Positions 49,879-57,628 of a stretch of DNA of 64,000 nucleotides are shown here, in pieces. The stretch is from the NCBI RefSeq assembly GCF_023721715.1, contig NZ_JAMDLG010000001.1, forward strand, positions 3,449,784-3,513,783. The letters run 5' to 3'. Made by a program: the position numbers and the translations under genes. The stretch is from Parasegetibacter sp. NRK P23 (lineage in GTDB: Bacteria > Bacteroidota > Bacteroidia > Chitinophagales > Chitinophagaceae). Under the pieces are notes generated by a model. That model was not told the DNA's origin. It did not search any database and saw only the letters and a list, made by a program, of their open reading frames with translations. Positions within the stretch are counted from its first letter, which is position 1, and each line of letters opens with the position of its first letter.

Positions 49879-49911
49879 TCCTGTCCTTTACAATAAACCA
49901 TGTCAATTAAA

Positions 49912-50421
49912 ATGAAAAAATATATCGCTGGCATCTGCGCCATAAGCATTCTCGCACTCTCCTCCTGCAGCAAAGAAAACACGGAGGTTCCGGAGACACC
50001 AATTGAAGAAACCATTTCCGGTGAAGGCGTAACCGTATCATCCTGGAATACGGTAGGGCAGTGGGATCAAAACGAAGAAGAGCAGGATGGAAATGTTTCC
50101 ACTCAATTTTCAGCGGCTGAAGTATCCGACGCTGTTTTACAGGATGGCCTCGTACTGGTATACGCACGTTCAGGCGATAATGTGCAATTGTTGCCCTTCA
50201 CCGATAAGCAGAACACGCAATGGTATTACCAGGCTACGGAAGGCGGCATATTCCTGATGGGATTGAATGGGGAAGAAAGCAAGACCGAATCAGACAGGCC
50301 CGCGTTCAGCTATGTGGTGCTTTCACAGGAGAAAATTCTCCAGTTGGAATCCCTCGGAAAACGTAAGGTTGATCTTATGAATATGTCTTACGGAGCTTTG
50401 GTAGCGTTACTGAAGAAATAA
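49912..50421 (+). CDS. Small lipoprotein of unknown function
   Basis: ATG 49912 (MKKYIAGICAISILALSSCSKE) gives a lipobox with Cys19; an ATG four codons upstream is also possible. The mature part opens with an acidic linker (ENTEVPETPIEETISGEG) and then an uncharacterised domain with VSSWNTVGQWDQNEEEQ and VLVYARSGDNVQLLPFTDKQ. It follows the esterase gene by 33 bp on the same strand and could be co-transcribed. I do not recognise the family. Confidence 0.6.
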   Translation: MKKYIAGICAISILALSSCSKENTEVPETPIEETISGEGVTVSSWNTVGQWDQNEEEQDGNVSTQFSAAEVSDAVLQDGLVLVYARSGDNVQLLPFTDKQNTQWYYQATEGGIFLMGLNGEESKTESDRPAFSYVVLSQEKILQLESLGKRKVDLMNMSYGALVALLKK

Positions 50422-50444
50422 TCGTACAACCACTTCGTATATAG

Positions 50445-50473
50445 AACCGGCCCACCACGTGTGGCCGGTTTTT
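50445..50473 (+). terminator. Intrinsic terminator
   Basis: AACCGGCC, a 10-nt loop (with an internal CAC/GTG pair), and GGCCGGTT followed by a T run close the esterase-lipoprotein unit, 23 bp after the stop. Confidence 0.85.
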
Positions 50474-50547
50474 CATTTTCGCTTCATCTTCGGCTTTTAG
50501 TTTTGTTCTTGTAATTATTTATTCAATCACCCATTCAATCAGAAATT

Positions 50548-51009
50548 ATGAAAACGAAACTTTTTATCGCCGCCGCAATGCTTATCTCAGGTGCCGTAGC
50601 CGCTCAAACCAATACTGCCGTGAAAGCGGACCAGTCCCTGAAGGCTGCCACTAAAACTTCCGTGCACAAAGAAGGCAATAGTGCAAAAATCAATTCTGGT
50701 ACTTCCGTGAATGCATCCACCAACGCGAAAGTGAAAACCGATGCGGTACAACGCACGGAAACGCATGTAAACAACGGTAAAAAAGCCGCGGTACACACCA
50801 CTGTTGAAACGAAAAATACCGTGCGTTCCGAGGCCCGGGCCACCCACAAAGCGATCAGAAAGAACGCCCGCGTGAACAGTGAAACCAGTGCTTCCGTAAA
50901 AACCGGGAAGTCTGTAAAAGCCAATACTTCCACCAAAGCAGCCGTAAAAGCCACGCCACGTGTAAATGGACGTGTAGCCGGCAATGCAGGATTGAACATT
51001 TTTAAATAG
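50548..51009 (+). CDS. Secreted Lys/Ala/Thr/Ser-rich repetitive protein
   Basis: This 153-residue protein has a signal peptide (MKTKLFIAAAMLISGAVAAQ). The mature part is nearly free of aromatic residues and built from K, A, T, S, N and V in loosely repeating short phrases (KADQSLKAATKTSVH, VKTDAVQRTETHVNN, VKTGKSVKANTSTKAAVK). It is strongly basic and predicted disordered. It resembles small entericidin-like or histone-tail-like secreted proteins by composition only. It is a single-gene unit with terminators on both sides. No partner function can be given. Confidence 0.6.
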   Translation: MKTKLFIAAAMLISGAVAAQTNTAVKADQSLKAATKTSVHKEGNSAKINSGTSVNASTNAKVKTDAVQRTETHVNNGKKAAVHTTVETKNTVRSEARATHKAIRKNARVNSETSASVKTGKSVKANTSTKAAVKATPRVNGRVAGNAGLNIFK

Positions 51010-51023
51010 GGTTTGTCGCATAG

Positions 51024-51055
51024 GAAGGAGTGCCAGCGATGGTGCTCCTTCTTTT
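51024..51055 (+). terminator. Intrinsic terminator
   Basis: GAAGGAGTGCC and GGTGCTCCTTC (two wobble pairs) with a 6-nt loop and a short T run end the transcript of the preceding gene. Confidence 0.7.
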
Positions 51056-51110
51056 CTCTAATTGAAACAACCCCCCGGCACGAAAAGTCTGAACAACTCA
51101 CCATTCAATC

Positions 51111-51155
51111 GCTCCTTGCGTTGCGAAGTGCGCAGCACAAAGCAATCGCGTGAAC
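51111..51155 (+). repeat. Intergenic repeat family, copy D (short)
   Basis: The phrase GCTCCTTGCGTTGCGAAGTG, an altered middle, then AAAGCAATCGCGTGAACA matches the family's start and the shared end motif AATCRCGTGAA. It lies between two plus-strand genes and overlaps no gene. Confidence 0.5.
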
Positions 51156-51177
51156 AAATCCCTTAAATTTGGGTGTG

Positions 51178-51483
51178 ATGAAAGTACCAATGAAACCATG
51201 CATATCCAGACTCCTGGCCATTTTGCTCGGATGTGGCACGCTTAACGTAACCGCCAAAGCGGAGACCCGGCATATTGCGCACATGGATACGGTTCCCCCA
51301 CCCAAAAAAGTACCGGAAAAAACAACGGAGAAAAAGGTGCTCCCGGATAAACCTGATGTGATCAAGCAGGTGCCCAGATCCCGCAAGCAGGTGAAACCAC
51401 TTCCTTTACCCAAAGTTGTACCGGTGAAACCTAAGGTGATCAAACCCAAAGTGATCAAAGGCGTGACCGGATTACTCCCCTGA
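51178..51483 (+). CDS. Small Pro/Lys-rich secreted protein
   Basis: ATG 51178 begins an N-terminus with a basic start and hydrophobic stretch (MKVPMKPCISRLLAILLGCGTLNVTA). The mature part of ~72 residues is made of P, K, V and T (VPPPKKVPEKTTEKKVL, PLPLPKVVPVKPKVIKPKVIKG). This extended, positively charged chain resembles periplasm-spanning or TonB-like linkers. The leader Cys could be a lipobox (LLGC). It is 15 bp before an outer-membrane-like gene. Function unknown. Confidence 0.5.
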   Translation: MKVPMKPCISRLLAILLGCGTLNVTAKAETRHIAHMDTVPPPKKVPEKTTEKKVLPDKPDVIKQVPRSRKQVKPLPLPKVVPVKPKVIKPKVIKGVTGLLP

Positions 51484-51497
51484 AAACAATACGTACC

Positions 51498-52352
51498 ATG
51501 AAAAAAATCATCATCTTCAGTATTTTTTCCCTTGGCCTTTACACGGCTCAGGCGCAGGAAGACTCCACACAGGAGGTGAAGAAAAACACCCTTACATTGG
51601 GGGTGACTTACACCAATAACGCCAGTTATTACGGACAAAAACCGGAGGAAAAGACACCGTATGTGGCCGCGGTCGCTTCTTACAAGTTGAAATCAGGCAT
51701 CTATTTTTCGGGGTCCGCTTACCGTCTCCTGAATGATTCCGCCAAATTCGCTTCGGCTTCCAGCCTGGGGATCGGCTACGGATTCGGTATCGGAAAGAAA
51801 CTTTCCGCAGATATCAGCTACAGCCATACTTTTTATCCCGCTTATTCTCCTTTCCTCCAGGCCGCCAATAACAATACCGCCAGCGCGTCCCTGAATTACC
51901 AGTACTTCCTGAACTCCGGGATAGCCGTTGATTATGCTTTCGGAAAACAAAATGATGTGTTTACCACATTCTCCTCCAGTAAAGATATTGTGCTGGGACA
52001 CCTGTTCAATAAAAAAGATGGCATCTCCATCACGCCCGGCGTGGAAATCGTAGCGGGAACACAACGTTTCTACGAAACGTACGTGGAAGAGAAAAGAATA
52101 CGCGACAGCATTCTCGGCTTGCCGATACCACCCTTGCTGGGCGGAGGCGGTTCCACCACCACAACCACCACCACAAAGGTTTCCACCGATTTTAATTTGC
52201 TTTCCTACAACTTTAAATTGCCGCTTTCCTACTACCGCAGCAGCTATCTTCTGGAACTTTCCTACCAGCTTTCATTGCTGAGTCAAAACGCGGAGAGTGG
52301 CGCGGGAACCACAAATTCCTTTGTGAATCTCAGTTTTTATTACCAGTTTTAA
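51498..52352 (+). CDS. Outer-membrane beta-barrel-like protein of unknown function
   Basis: The 284 residues begin with a signal peptide (MKKIIIFSIFSLGLYTAQAQ). The remainder has alternating amphipathic strands (LTLGVTYTNNASYYG, GIYFSGSAYRL, KLSADISYSHTFYP, ASASLNYQYFLNSGIAVDYAFG) and ends in FVNLSFYYQF, a typical C-terminal barrel strand with terminal Phe. One extended loop holds GGGGSTTTTTTT, encoded by an imprecise ACC microsatellite near 52150. It lies 21 bp before a two-component system gene. The ligand or function is unknown. Confidence 0.7.
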   Translation: MKKIIIFSIFSLGLYTAQAQEDSTQEVKKNTLTLGVTYTNNASYYGQKPEEKTPYVAAVASYKLKSGIYFSGSAYRLLNDSAKFASASSLGIGYGFGIGKKLSADISYSHTFYPAYSPFLQAANNNTASASLNYQYFLNSGIAVDYAFGKQNDVFTTFSSSKDIVLGHLFNKKDGISITPGVEIVAGTQRFYETYVEEKRIRDSILGLPIPPLLGGGGSTTTTTTTKVSTDFNLLSYNFKLPLSYYRSSYLLELSYQLSLLSQNAESGAGTTNSFVNLSFYYQF

Positions 52353-52372
52353 CTTCAGCATTCCCCATACAC

Positions 52373-53053
52373 ATGAAAGTTCTGATCGTAGAAGATGAAA
52401 GATCCATGGCGCTCGAAATGGAAGCCTTCCTTAAAAAGGCCGCTTACCTTTGCGACCTCGCTTTTACGGCGCGTCAGGGACTGAAGCAAATGGAGGAACA
52501 CCCCTACGATTTTATCCTCCTCGATCTGGGCCTTCCTGATAAGGATGGGCTCGAAGTATTACAGCAGGCGAAAAAGAACTGTCCGGACGCCTCCTATATT
52601 ATTCTCACCGCAAGAGGCGACCTCGAAGACCGGATCAAAGGACTGGACCTCGGCGCGGACGATTACCTTCCAAAGCCATTCTCGTTGCTGGAACTGCATT
52701 CCAGGATGCAGGCCATTACCAGAAGGAAGTCGGGGTGGAAAGATTCTCTCGTTCAGATCGGCGACTTTTCCATTGATACCCAACACCGCCGCATATTGTT
52801 TGGAAAAGAAGAAATTGATCTTTCCCGAAAGGAATTCGACCTCCTCAATTATATGGTGCTGCACAAGAACCGTCCACTCACCCGACTGCAACTCAGCGAA
52901 CACATCTGGGGCGCTTTCTCCGACGATGATTACGATTCCAATTATATTGATGTGCACATCAAGAACATCCGTAAAAAATTATCCGCCTTCGCTCCCGTGG
53001 AATGGCTGCAAACCATACGGGGCATAGGGTACAAAATAAAATGCGCCGATTGA
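52373..53053 (+). CDS. OmpR-family response regulator
   Basis: This 226-residue protein has a receiver domain with acidic pair Glu7-Asp8, phospho-acceptor Asp51 (FILLDLGLPDKDG), a Thr in YIILTARG and Lys in DDYLPKPF. A winged-helix output domain follows (about residues 125-226: RRILFGKEEIDLSRKEFDLLNYMVLHKNRPLTRLQLSEHIWG, YIDVHIKNIRKKL, TIRGIGYKI). It is a classical transcription regulator of the OmpR/PhoB group. It overlaps the histidine kinase gene by 13 nt. The promoter it controls may include the barrel gene 21 bp upstream. Confidence 0.95.
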   Translation: MKVLIVEDERSMALEMEAFLKKAAYLCDLAFTARQGLKQMEEHPYDFILLDLGLPDKDGLEVLQQAKKNCPDASYIILTARGDLEDRIKGLDLGADDYLPKPFSLLELHSRMQAITRRKSGWKDSLVQIGDFSIDTQHRRILFGKEEIDLSRKEFDLLNYMVLHKNRPLTRLQLSEHIWGAFSDDDYDSNYIDVHIKNIRKKLSAFAPVEWLQTIRGIGYKIKCAD

Positions 53054-54369
53054 AACTGTTCACCAAACTAACGCTGTTCATCACACTGTCCAAACTCGCT
53101 ATCGTGGCGCTGTTTGTGTGGTTGCTGCCGTTGCTGGTGGATAAGGTGGCTTTTGAATACACCAATACTTACCTGAAGGAGCAAAAGAAAAAAGTACTGA
53201 AGGAGATTGAACAGAACGGGATAGATTTTTATTTGCAGGGCGATGACAGTTACGGCAGTTACACATTGCTGAAAGAAGAATACATTTCCCTGGAACCCGC
53301 GGGCATCACGTTTCTCCCCGATACCATCGAAACCTCGATGCGTGTGGTGGAAAATGACACACTGAATTACCGCGTACTCACGCATGTACTCACGTACAAC
53401 AGTAAACGCTATATACTGGAAGTGGGCAAGTCCATTTCAGCGATTGGGCAATACAACCGACCCTTGCAGAAGATGGCGCTTTATGTGCTGATCGGACTCA
53501 TCTTCCTTACCATTGTGGTCGACCTCGTTTATACAAGGGTGTTACTACGTCCGCTCAATGTGATCATCCGCACCAAATTGCGGAACCGGAAATTCCCATT
53601 CAAAGAAGAACTTCCTCCGCTCCGTACCTCCACCTCCGATTTTAAATACCTGGATACTTCCCTCGCGGAACTGATGGAGAAAATCCGGGAAGATTTTGAA
53701 AAGGAACGCGAATTCACTTCCAATGCTTCACATGAACTGATGACGCCCATCGGTATACTTCAGAATAAAATCGAGAACCTGCTCACGGATGGAAAACTGG
53801 ACGATGAAACGCATGTAAGGATCGAAGGTATGATGCGGACCCTGAACCGGTTGAAGCGGATCGTTCGTTCGTTATTGCTGATATCGCGCATTGAGAACGA
53901 TCAGTTCGTAAAGAAAGATACTGTTTTCGTGAAAGCCTTAGTGGAAGAGGTAATGGAGGAACTGGGACATCGTCTGGAAGAGAAAGAACTGCAGTTTTCG
54001 ATGCAGGTGCAGGAGACAAGCATGCTGCGGAATGTGAACCGCGACCTGATTTTTCAATTGGTGTACAACCTGGTAAATAATGCCATCCGGTACAACAAGC
54101 CCGCCGGAAGTATTTCCATAAGCGAAGGACATACCAACGAGGGCAATTATTTTCTTGCTGTTGCGGATACGGGCATCGGTATTCCTGAAAAAGATATCCC
54201 GTTTATTTTCGACCGGTTCAAAAAAGCGAAAAATACGGGCGAAGAAGGTTTCGGACTTGGACTTTCCATCGTACAAAGCATTGCGCGTTACCACGAAATT
54301 GACATACGCATTACAGCGGAAGAAGAAAGGGGAACCCAATTCATGCTGGTGTTCCCCCTTTCTGTGTAG
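53041..54369 (+). CDS. Sensor histidine kinase
   Basis: ATG 53041 (MRRLKLFTKLTLFITLSKLAIVALFVW) starts a 442-residue kinase with two membrane helices (about residues 10-30 and 146-165) around a ~115-residue periplasmic sensor. HisKA follows with the phospho-His in FTSNASHELMTPIGILQNKI (about residue 231). HATPase_c follows with NLVNNAIRYN, DTGIGIPEKDIPFIFDRF and GFGLGLSIVQSIARYH. A degenerate HAMP (VLLRPLNVIIRTKLRN) joins the parts. It is the cognate kinase of the preceding regulator. The sensed signal is unknown. Confidence 0.95.
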   Translation: MRRLKLFTKLTLFITLSKLAIVALFVWLLPLLVDKVAFEYTNTYLKEQKKKVLKEIEQNGIDFYLQGDDSYGSYTLLKEEYISLEPAGITFLPDTIETSMRVVENDTLNYRVLTHVLTYNSKRYILEVGKSISAIGQYNRPLQKMALYVLIGLIFLTIVVDLVYTRVLLRPLNVIIRTKLRNRKFPFKEELPPLRTSTSDFKYLDTSLAELMEKIREDFEKEREFTSNASHELMTPIGILQNKIENLLTDGKLDDETHVRIEGMMRTLNRLKRIVRSLLLISRIENDQFVKKDTVFVKALVEEVMEELGHRLEEKELQFSMQVQETSMLRNVNRDLIFQLVYNLVNNAIRYNKPAGSISISEGHTNEGNYFLAVADTGIGIPEKDIPFIFDRFKKAKNTGEEGFGLGLSIVQSIARYHEIDIRITAEEERGTQFMLVFPLSV

Positions 54370-54385
54370 TACTATAAAAATGATG

Positions 54386-55450
54386 TTAAGAGATCGCCGC
54401 GTTGCCCGGTATTTGCGGTACTTTACCGGGTTCCGATTTGGCCGCTACATATTTCTTCAAAAATTCTTTCTTCGAATCCCGGTAAGAAGAGACCGCACCG
54501 ATCTTGTGCATACAATAAATATAGATCCAGGCGAGGTCAATCTGGTAAGGCAGAAATCCCGCGCGTGCGCTACCGGGGTACAGGTGGTGGTTGTTGTGCC
54601 ATTCGCCCGAAAACAATCCCGGACGTGTTTGGTTGATGGATAAATTACTTCTGTCGAAATCGATGCCGTCAATATGTTTCTCTTCCCCCTTTCCGTGACC
54701 AGTGTAATTGAACGCGCGCACCAGTACAAACCACATCATGGCGGCGGTGAAAACAGCGCAGGCGAGTCCGTGTCCTCCGATAAAATAAAGTATAGTGTAC
54801 CAGGCGGCCCAGTTCAGCAACCACAGTGCAACAGTATACAATGGCGTGGCGATGGATCCCCAGCGCTGGTATTGTTTGTAGCTGTTGATCTGCACGCCGG
54901 TATGCGTCATGAAATGCGCGGCTTTATTGTAATCCGTTTCGCTTAGTGTTTTGGAAATGCTTTGGTGGTTCACATCTGAAAGCATGCAATACCAGAAACC
55001 GCCTTTGGGATTATAGGGATCACCTGGAAGGTCCGATTTGGAATGGTGCACATGGTGGGATACCACGTAAATTTCTTCGGGGAAGGTTTTAATCACCAGG
55101 TTCTGGGTGATAAAACGCCAGACCGGACTGCTGAATTTATACGACTTGTGCGTACAAAAACGGTGGAACCAGATGGTACCATGAGTACTCATGATAATCA
55201 TACTGTACATCACTACCACAATGAACAGTGGCCAGGAAAAATACTTTGTGATGAACACAAAAAAGAAGGGCAGCATACAAACTGCCATCAGCCAGCTGAT
55301 GAGGGATATCCAGTTCTTTTTTGATTTGAAGATATTGATCCGCGAGAATGCCTCGCTGAAAAGTTGTTTGGTGGAGGGAACGGACAACTCGCCCTGCGCA
55401 TTGGTCCAGCCGTAAGAAGGCTGCTGAAGTAAAATGTCGATGAATGCCAT
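54386..55450 (-). CDS. Acyl-CoA/fatty acid desaturase
   Basis: This 354-residue membrane di-iron enzyme has three histidine boxes: HRFCTH (box 1), HHVHH (box 2, VVSHHVHHSKSDLPGDPYNPKGG) and HNNHH (box 3, EWHNNHHLYPG). Hydrophobic segments flank them (LISWLMAVCMLPFFFVFI, YTVALWLLNWAAWYTILYFI). The box pattern is that of delta-9-type acyl-CoA or acyl-lipid desaturases that tune membrane fluidity. A convergent histidine kinase gene ends 16 bp away. The N-terminal 30 residues are soluble and not conserved. Confidence 0.92.
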   Translation of the reverse strand: MAFIDILLQQPSYGWTNAQGELSVPSTKQLFSEAFSRINIFKSKKNWISLISWLMAVCMLPFFFVFITKYFSWPLFIVVVMYSMIIMSTHGTIWFHRFCTHKSYKFSSPVWRFITQNLVIKTFPEEIYVVSHHVHHSKSDLPGDPYNPKGGFWYCMLSDVNHQSISKTLSETDYNKAAHFMTHTGVQINSYKQYQRWGSIATPLYTVALWLLNWAAWYTILYFIGGHGLACAVFTAAMMWFVLVRAFNYTGHGKGEEKHIDGIDFDRSNLSINQTRPGLFSGEWHNNHHLYPGSARAGFLPYQIDLAWIYIYCMHKIGAVSSYRDSKKEFLKKYVAAKSEPGKVPQIPGNAAIS

Positions 55451-55841
55451 TGATCTGGATATATTTAATTGAAAGATGACGGAACTTGCGCACTACCCTG
55501 AATGATAATAACTACTGATGCCGCAAGCTTAACTATAATGCGCAGTGGAGGCAGGATAATTAATACCTAAATAACTGTTATCTAAGAGGGCTTTTCTAAC
55601 AATCGGTAAGGTATAACTTTTTTTCAGTAAGCAAAGCCAAAGGAATCCTAATGTGGTTATTTACATTTAATATTTGAAAAATGCCATTTCTTCGGATTAA
55701 TAACGTAGCTTTGCACCACTTATTTCTCCTGCACCTATTTTGATTTCTCCCTCAATGTTCGTGAAGGCAAGATCGTAAGCCAGGTAAAATGCCTCTCCCA
55801 AAGGCAGCTTACCATCATACTTTAATAAAAAATACGAAAAA
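55451..55841. other. Divergent intergenic region between desaturase and rhlE
   Basis: These 391 bases are mostly AT-rich and hold no complete gene. A possible decayed minus-strand coding fragment lies at 55697-55840 (next entry). The promoters of both the desaturase and rhlE genes must lie here. I see no perfect TAnnTTTG box. Confidence 0.35.
55697..55840 (-). pseudogene. Possible gene remnant (C-terminal fragment)
   Basis: The minus strand reads about 48 codons of protein-like sequence (YFLLKYDGKLPLGEAFY, then LAYDLAFTNIEGEIKIGAG) ending in a TAA at 55697. The codons look normal for the region, yet no start or N-terminal domain exists, because the frame runs into rhlE upstream. I do not recognise the family. 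It may equally be an open frame by chance. Confidence 0.25.
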
Positions 55842-57140
55842 TTGTTATTTACAGATTTACAGTTGATAGAGCCTGTATTGAAGGCGCTACAAGAAGAAGG
55901 GTATAGTACTCCGACCCCCATCCAGCAGCAAGCTATTCCCGTTGTGTTACAGGGCCGCGATATTTTAGGATGCGCACAAACCGGTACGGGTAAAACCGCC
56001 GCTTTCGCTATCCCCGTGATCCAGTTGGTGCTGCGCGATAAGCAGCGCGATCCCCGCAACAGGGGCATCAAAGCCCTGGTGTTAACGCCTACGCGGGAAC
56101 TCGCGATCCAGATTGACGAAAGTTTCAGAGCCTACGGAAAATATACCGGTGTTTCCAGTCATGTGATTTTTGGTGGTGTTTCCCAGCATTCCCAGGTACT
56201 CGCGATCCAGAAGGGTGTTGATGTCCTGGTGGCTACGCCGGGCCGTTTGCTCGACCTGATCCAGCAGAATATCCTCTCTTTACGCGATATTCCTTTATTG
56301 GTATTGGATGAAGCCGATCGTATGCTCGATATGGGCTTCGTACACGACGTAAAGAAGGTGATCGCCCGGATGCAGTCCAGGTCACAAACACTTTTCTTCT
56401 CCGCTACCATGGCACCTGAAATTATGGTGCTGGCGGATGCGTTGCTGAAGAATCCCGTGAAAGTAGAAGTGACCCCGGTTTCTTCCACGGCCGACACCGT
56501 GCAGCAGCATATTTATTTCGTGGAAAAGAAAGACAAGGGCGAATTGCTCACCCACGTACTGAAAGCGAATAATATTGAAACCGCGCTGGTATTCGCCCGC
56601 ACCAAACATGGTGCCGACAACATCGCTAAAAAACTGAACCGCTCCGGTTTCAGGGCAGAAGCAATTCACGGCAATAAATCGCAGAATGCGCGCCAGCGTG
56701 CGCTGAACCAGTTCAAATCCAAAGAGATTCATGTGCTCGTGGCCACTGATATCGCCGCGCGCGGTATCGATATTGATGAACTGGCTTATGTGATCAACTT
56801 TGAATTGCCCAACGTACCGGAAACTTATGTGCACCGTATTGGTCGTACCGGACGTGCGGGTGCTAACGGAACCGCGCTTTCGTTCTGCGATTGGGAAGAA
56901 AAAGAATTCCTGCGCGATATTCAGAAGCTAATTTCAAAAACGATCCCGGTGGTGAGTGAGCATCCTTTCCCGATGCAGGGTAAAGCTCCTGTACAATCTG
57001 CCATACCTAAGCCGCAGCCACAGCAGCAACGTCGGTTTCAGCAGGGCGGTAACAGGGGCAATAAGCCCTTTCCGCACAGGGGAAACAGGGAAACGCAGCA
57101 GGGACAGGGTGCGCGCAAGCAAGTGGTGAAGGCGGGGTAG
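55842..57140 (+). CDS. rhlE: DEAD-box RNA helicase RhlE-like
   Basis: This 432-residue helicase starts at TTG 55842, since no in-frame ATG exists near and MLFTDLQLIEPVLKALQEEGYSTPTPIQQQAIP matches the Q-motif lead-in. Motif I AQTGTGKT (about residues 46-53), motif II VLDEADRMLDMGF, SAT (motif III), VATDIAARGIDID (motif V) and HRIGRTGRAG (motif VI) are all present. The C-terminal ~60 residues are Gln/Arg/Gly-rich, which binds RNA or the degradosome. RhlE helicases assist ribosome assembly and mRNA decay, often in the cold. The gene is followed by repeat copies. Confidence 0.93.
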   Translation: MLFTDLQLIEPVLKALQEEGYSTPTPIQQQAIPVVLQGRDILGCAQTGTGKTAAFAIPVIQLVLRDKQRDPRNRGIKALVLTPTRELAIQIDESFRAYGKYTGVSSHVIFGGVSQHSQVLAIQKGVDVLVATPGRLLDLIQQNILSLRDIPLLVLDEADRMLDMGFVHDVKKVIARMQSRSQTLFFSATMAPEIMVLADALLKNPVKVEVTPVSSTADTVQQHIYFVEKKDKGELLTHVLKANNIETALVFARTKHGADNIAKKLNRSGFRAEAIHGNKSQNARQRALNQFKSKEIHVLVATDIAARGIDIDELAYVINFELPNVPETYVHRIGRTGRAGANGTALSFCDWEEKEFLRDIQKLISKTIPVVSEHPFPMQGKAPVQSAIPKPQPQQQRRFQQGGNRGNKPFPHRGNRETQQGQGARKQVVKAG

Positions 57141-57283
57141 GTTTCACGCAAGACGCACTGCTTCGTTCCTCGCTGGAGCAAGGACGCAAGGAGTGGTTGA
57201 GGGGTAGCATGCAAAGGAATATTTTCACGTGATTGCTTCCTGCTTCGTTCCTCGCACTCGCAACGCTACGACGCAAAGCGTTG
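57141..57283. repeat. Intergenic repeat family, copy E1 (inverted orientation)
   Basis: Starting at the rhlE stop, GTTTCACGCAAGACGCACTG, CTTCGTTCCTCGCTGGAGCA and AGGACGCAAGG are the exact reverse-complement style of the family module (CCTTGCGTCCTTGCTCC...GAGGAACGAAGCAG). A second inverted unit follows at about 57218-57283 (TTCACGTGATTGCTTCCTGC, CTTCGTTCCTCG, CTACGACGCAAAGCG). Confidence 0.75.
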
Positions 57284-57345
57284 ATTTATTGCAGGATTCC
57301 GGAATTTCGTGGTGATTTTATAATTTGGCAATTCAGAAAATAATG

Positions 57346-57380
57346 GAAAGAGGTGTGTCATTTAAAGGCACACCTCTTTC
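57346..57380 (+). terminator. Stem-loop between repeat copies E1 and E2
   Basis: GAAAGAGGTGTG and its exact reverse complement CACACCTCTTTC form a 12-bp stem with an 11-nt loop. Downstream TATTAC has no U run, so termination strength is uncertain. Confidence 0.5.
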
Positions 57381-57410
57381 TATTACAGGGTGTTTGAGAA
57401 CTGAAAGCAC

Positions 57411-57620
57411 CAACTTTGCGTCGCCTCATTGCGAGCAATAAAAACACTTACCATCTTAAATGTTCCAAGTACATACAAGGCTTTGCGTCGTAGCGTCGTT
57501 GCGAGAAATAAAAAAAATTACTCCCTGAAATGCGCCAAACACAAACAACGCCTTGCGTCCTTGCTCCTGCGAGGAACGAAGCAGTGCGTCTTGGCGAGGA
57601 ACGAAGCAATCACGTGAAAA
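57411..57620 (+). repeat. Intergenic repeat family, copy E2 (composite)
   Basis: In order: TTGCGTCGCCTCATTGCGAG, ATAAAAACACTTACC, linker CAAGTACATACAAGGC, TTTGCGTCGTAGCGTCGTTG, CGAGAAATAAAAA, CTCCCTGAAATGCGCC, CAAACACAAACAACGCCTTG, CGTCCTTGCTCCTGCGAGG, AACGAAGCAG, TGCGTC...GAGGAACGAAGC, and AATCACGTGAAAA at the end. The order matches copy B. It ends 8 bp before the TonB receptor stop. Confidence 0.75.
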
Positions 57621-57628
57621 TGCTTTCC

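Noticed and set aside
52140-52185. ACC-rich microsatellite in the barrel gene as a phase-variation switch
   Set aside because: The repeat is a multiple of three bases and imperfect, so length change would not shift the frame.
55842-56071. The 5' part of a longer minus-strand frame that includes the 55697-55840 fragment
   Set aside because: This part lies inside rhlE's conserved coding sequence and reads like antisense; only the portion beyond rhlE was kept as a possible remnant.
57141-57620. The repeats as a CRISPR array
   Set aside because: Units vary in length and order, occur in both orientations, and spacers are not regular; there are no cas genes.
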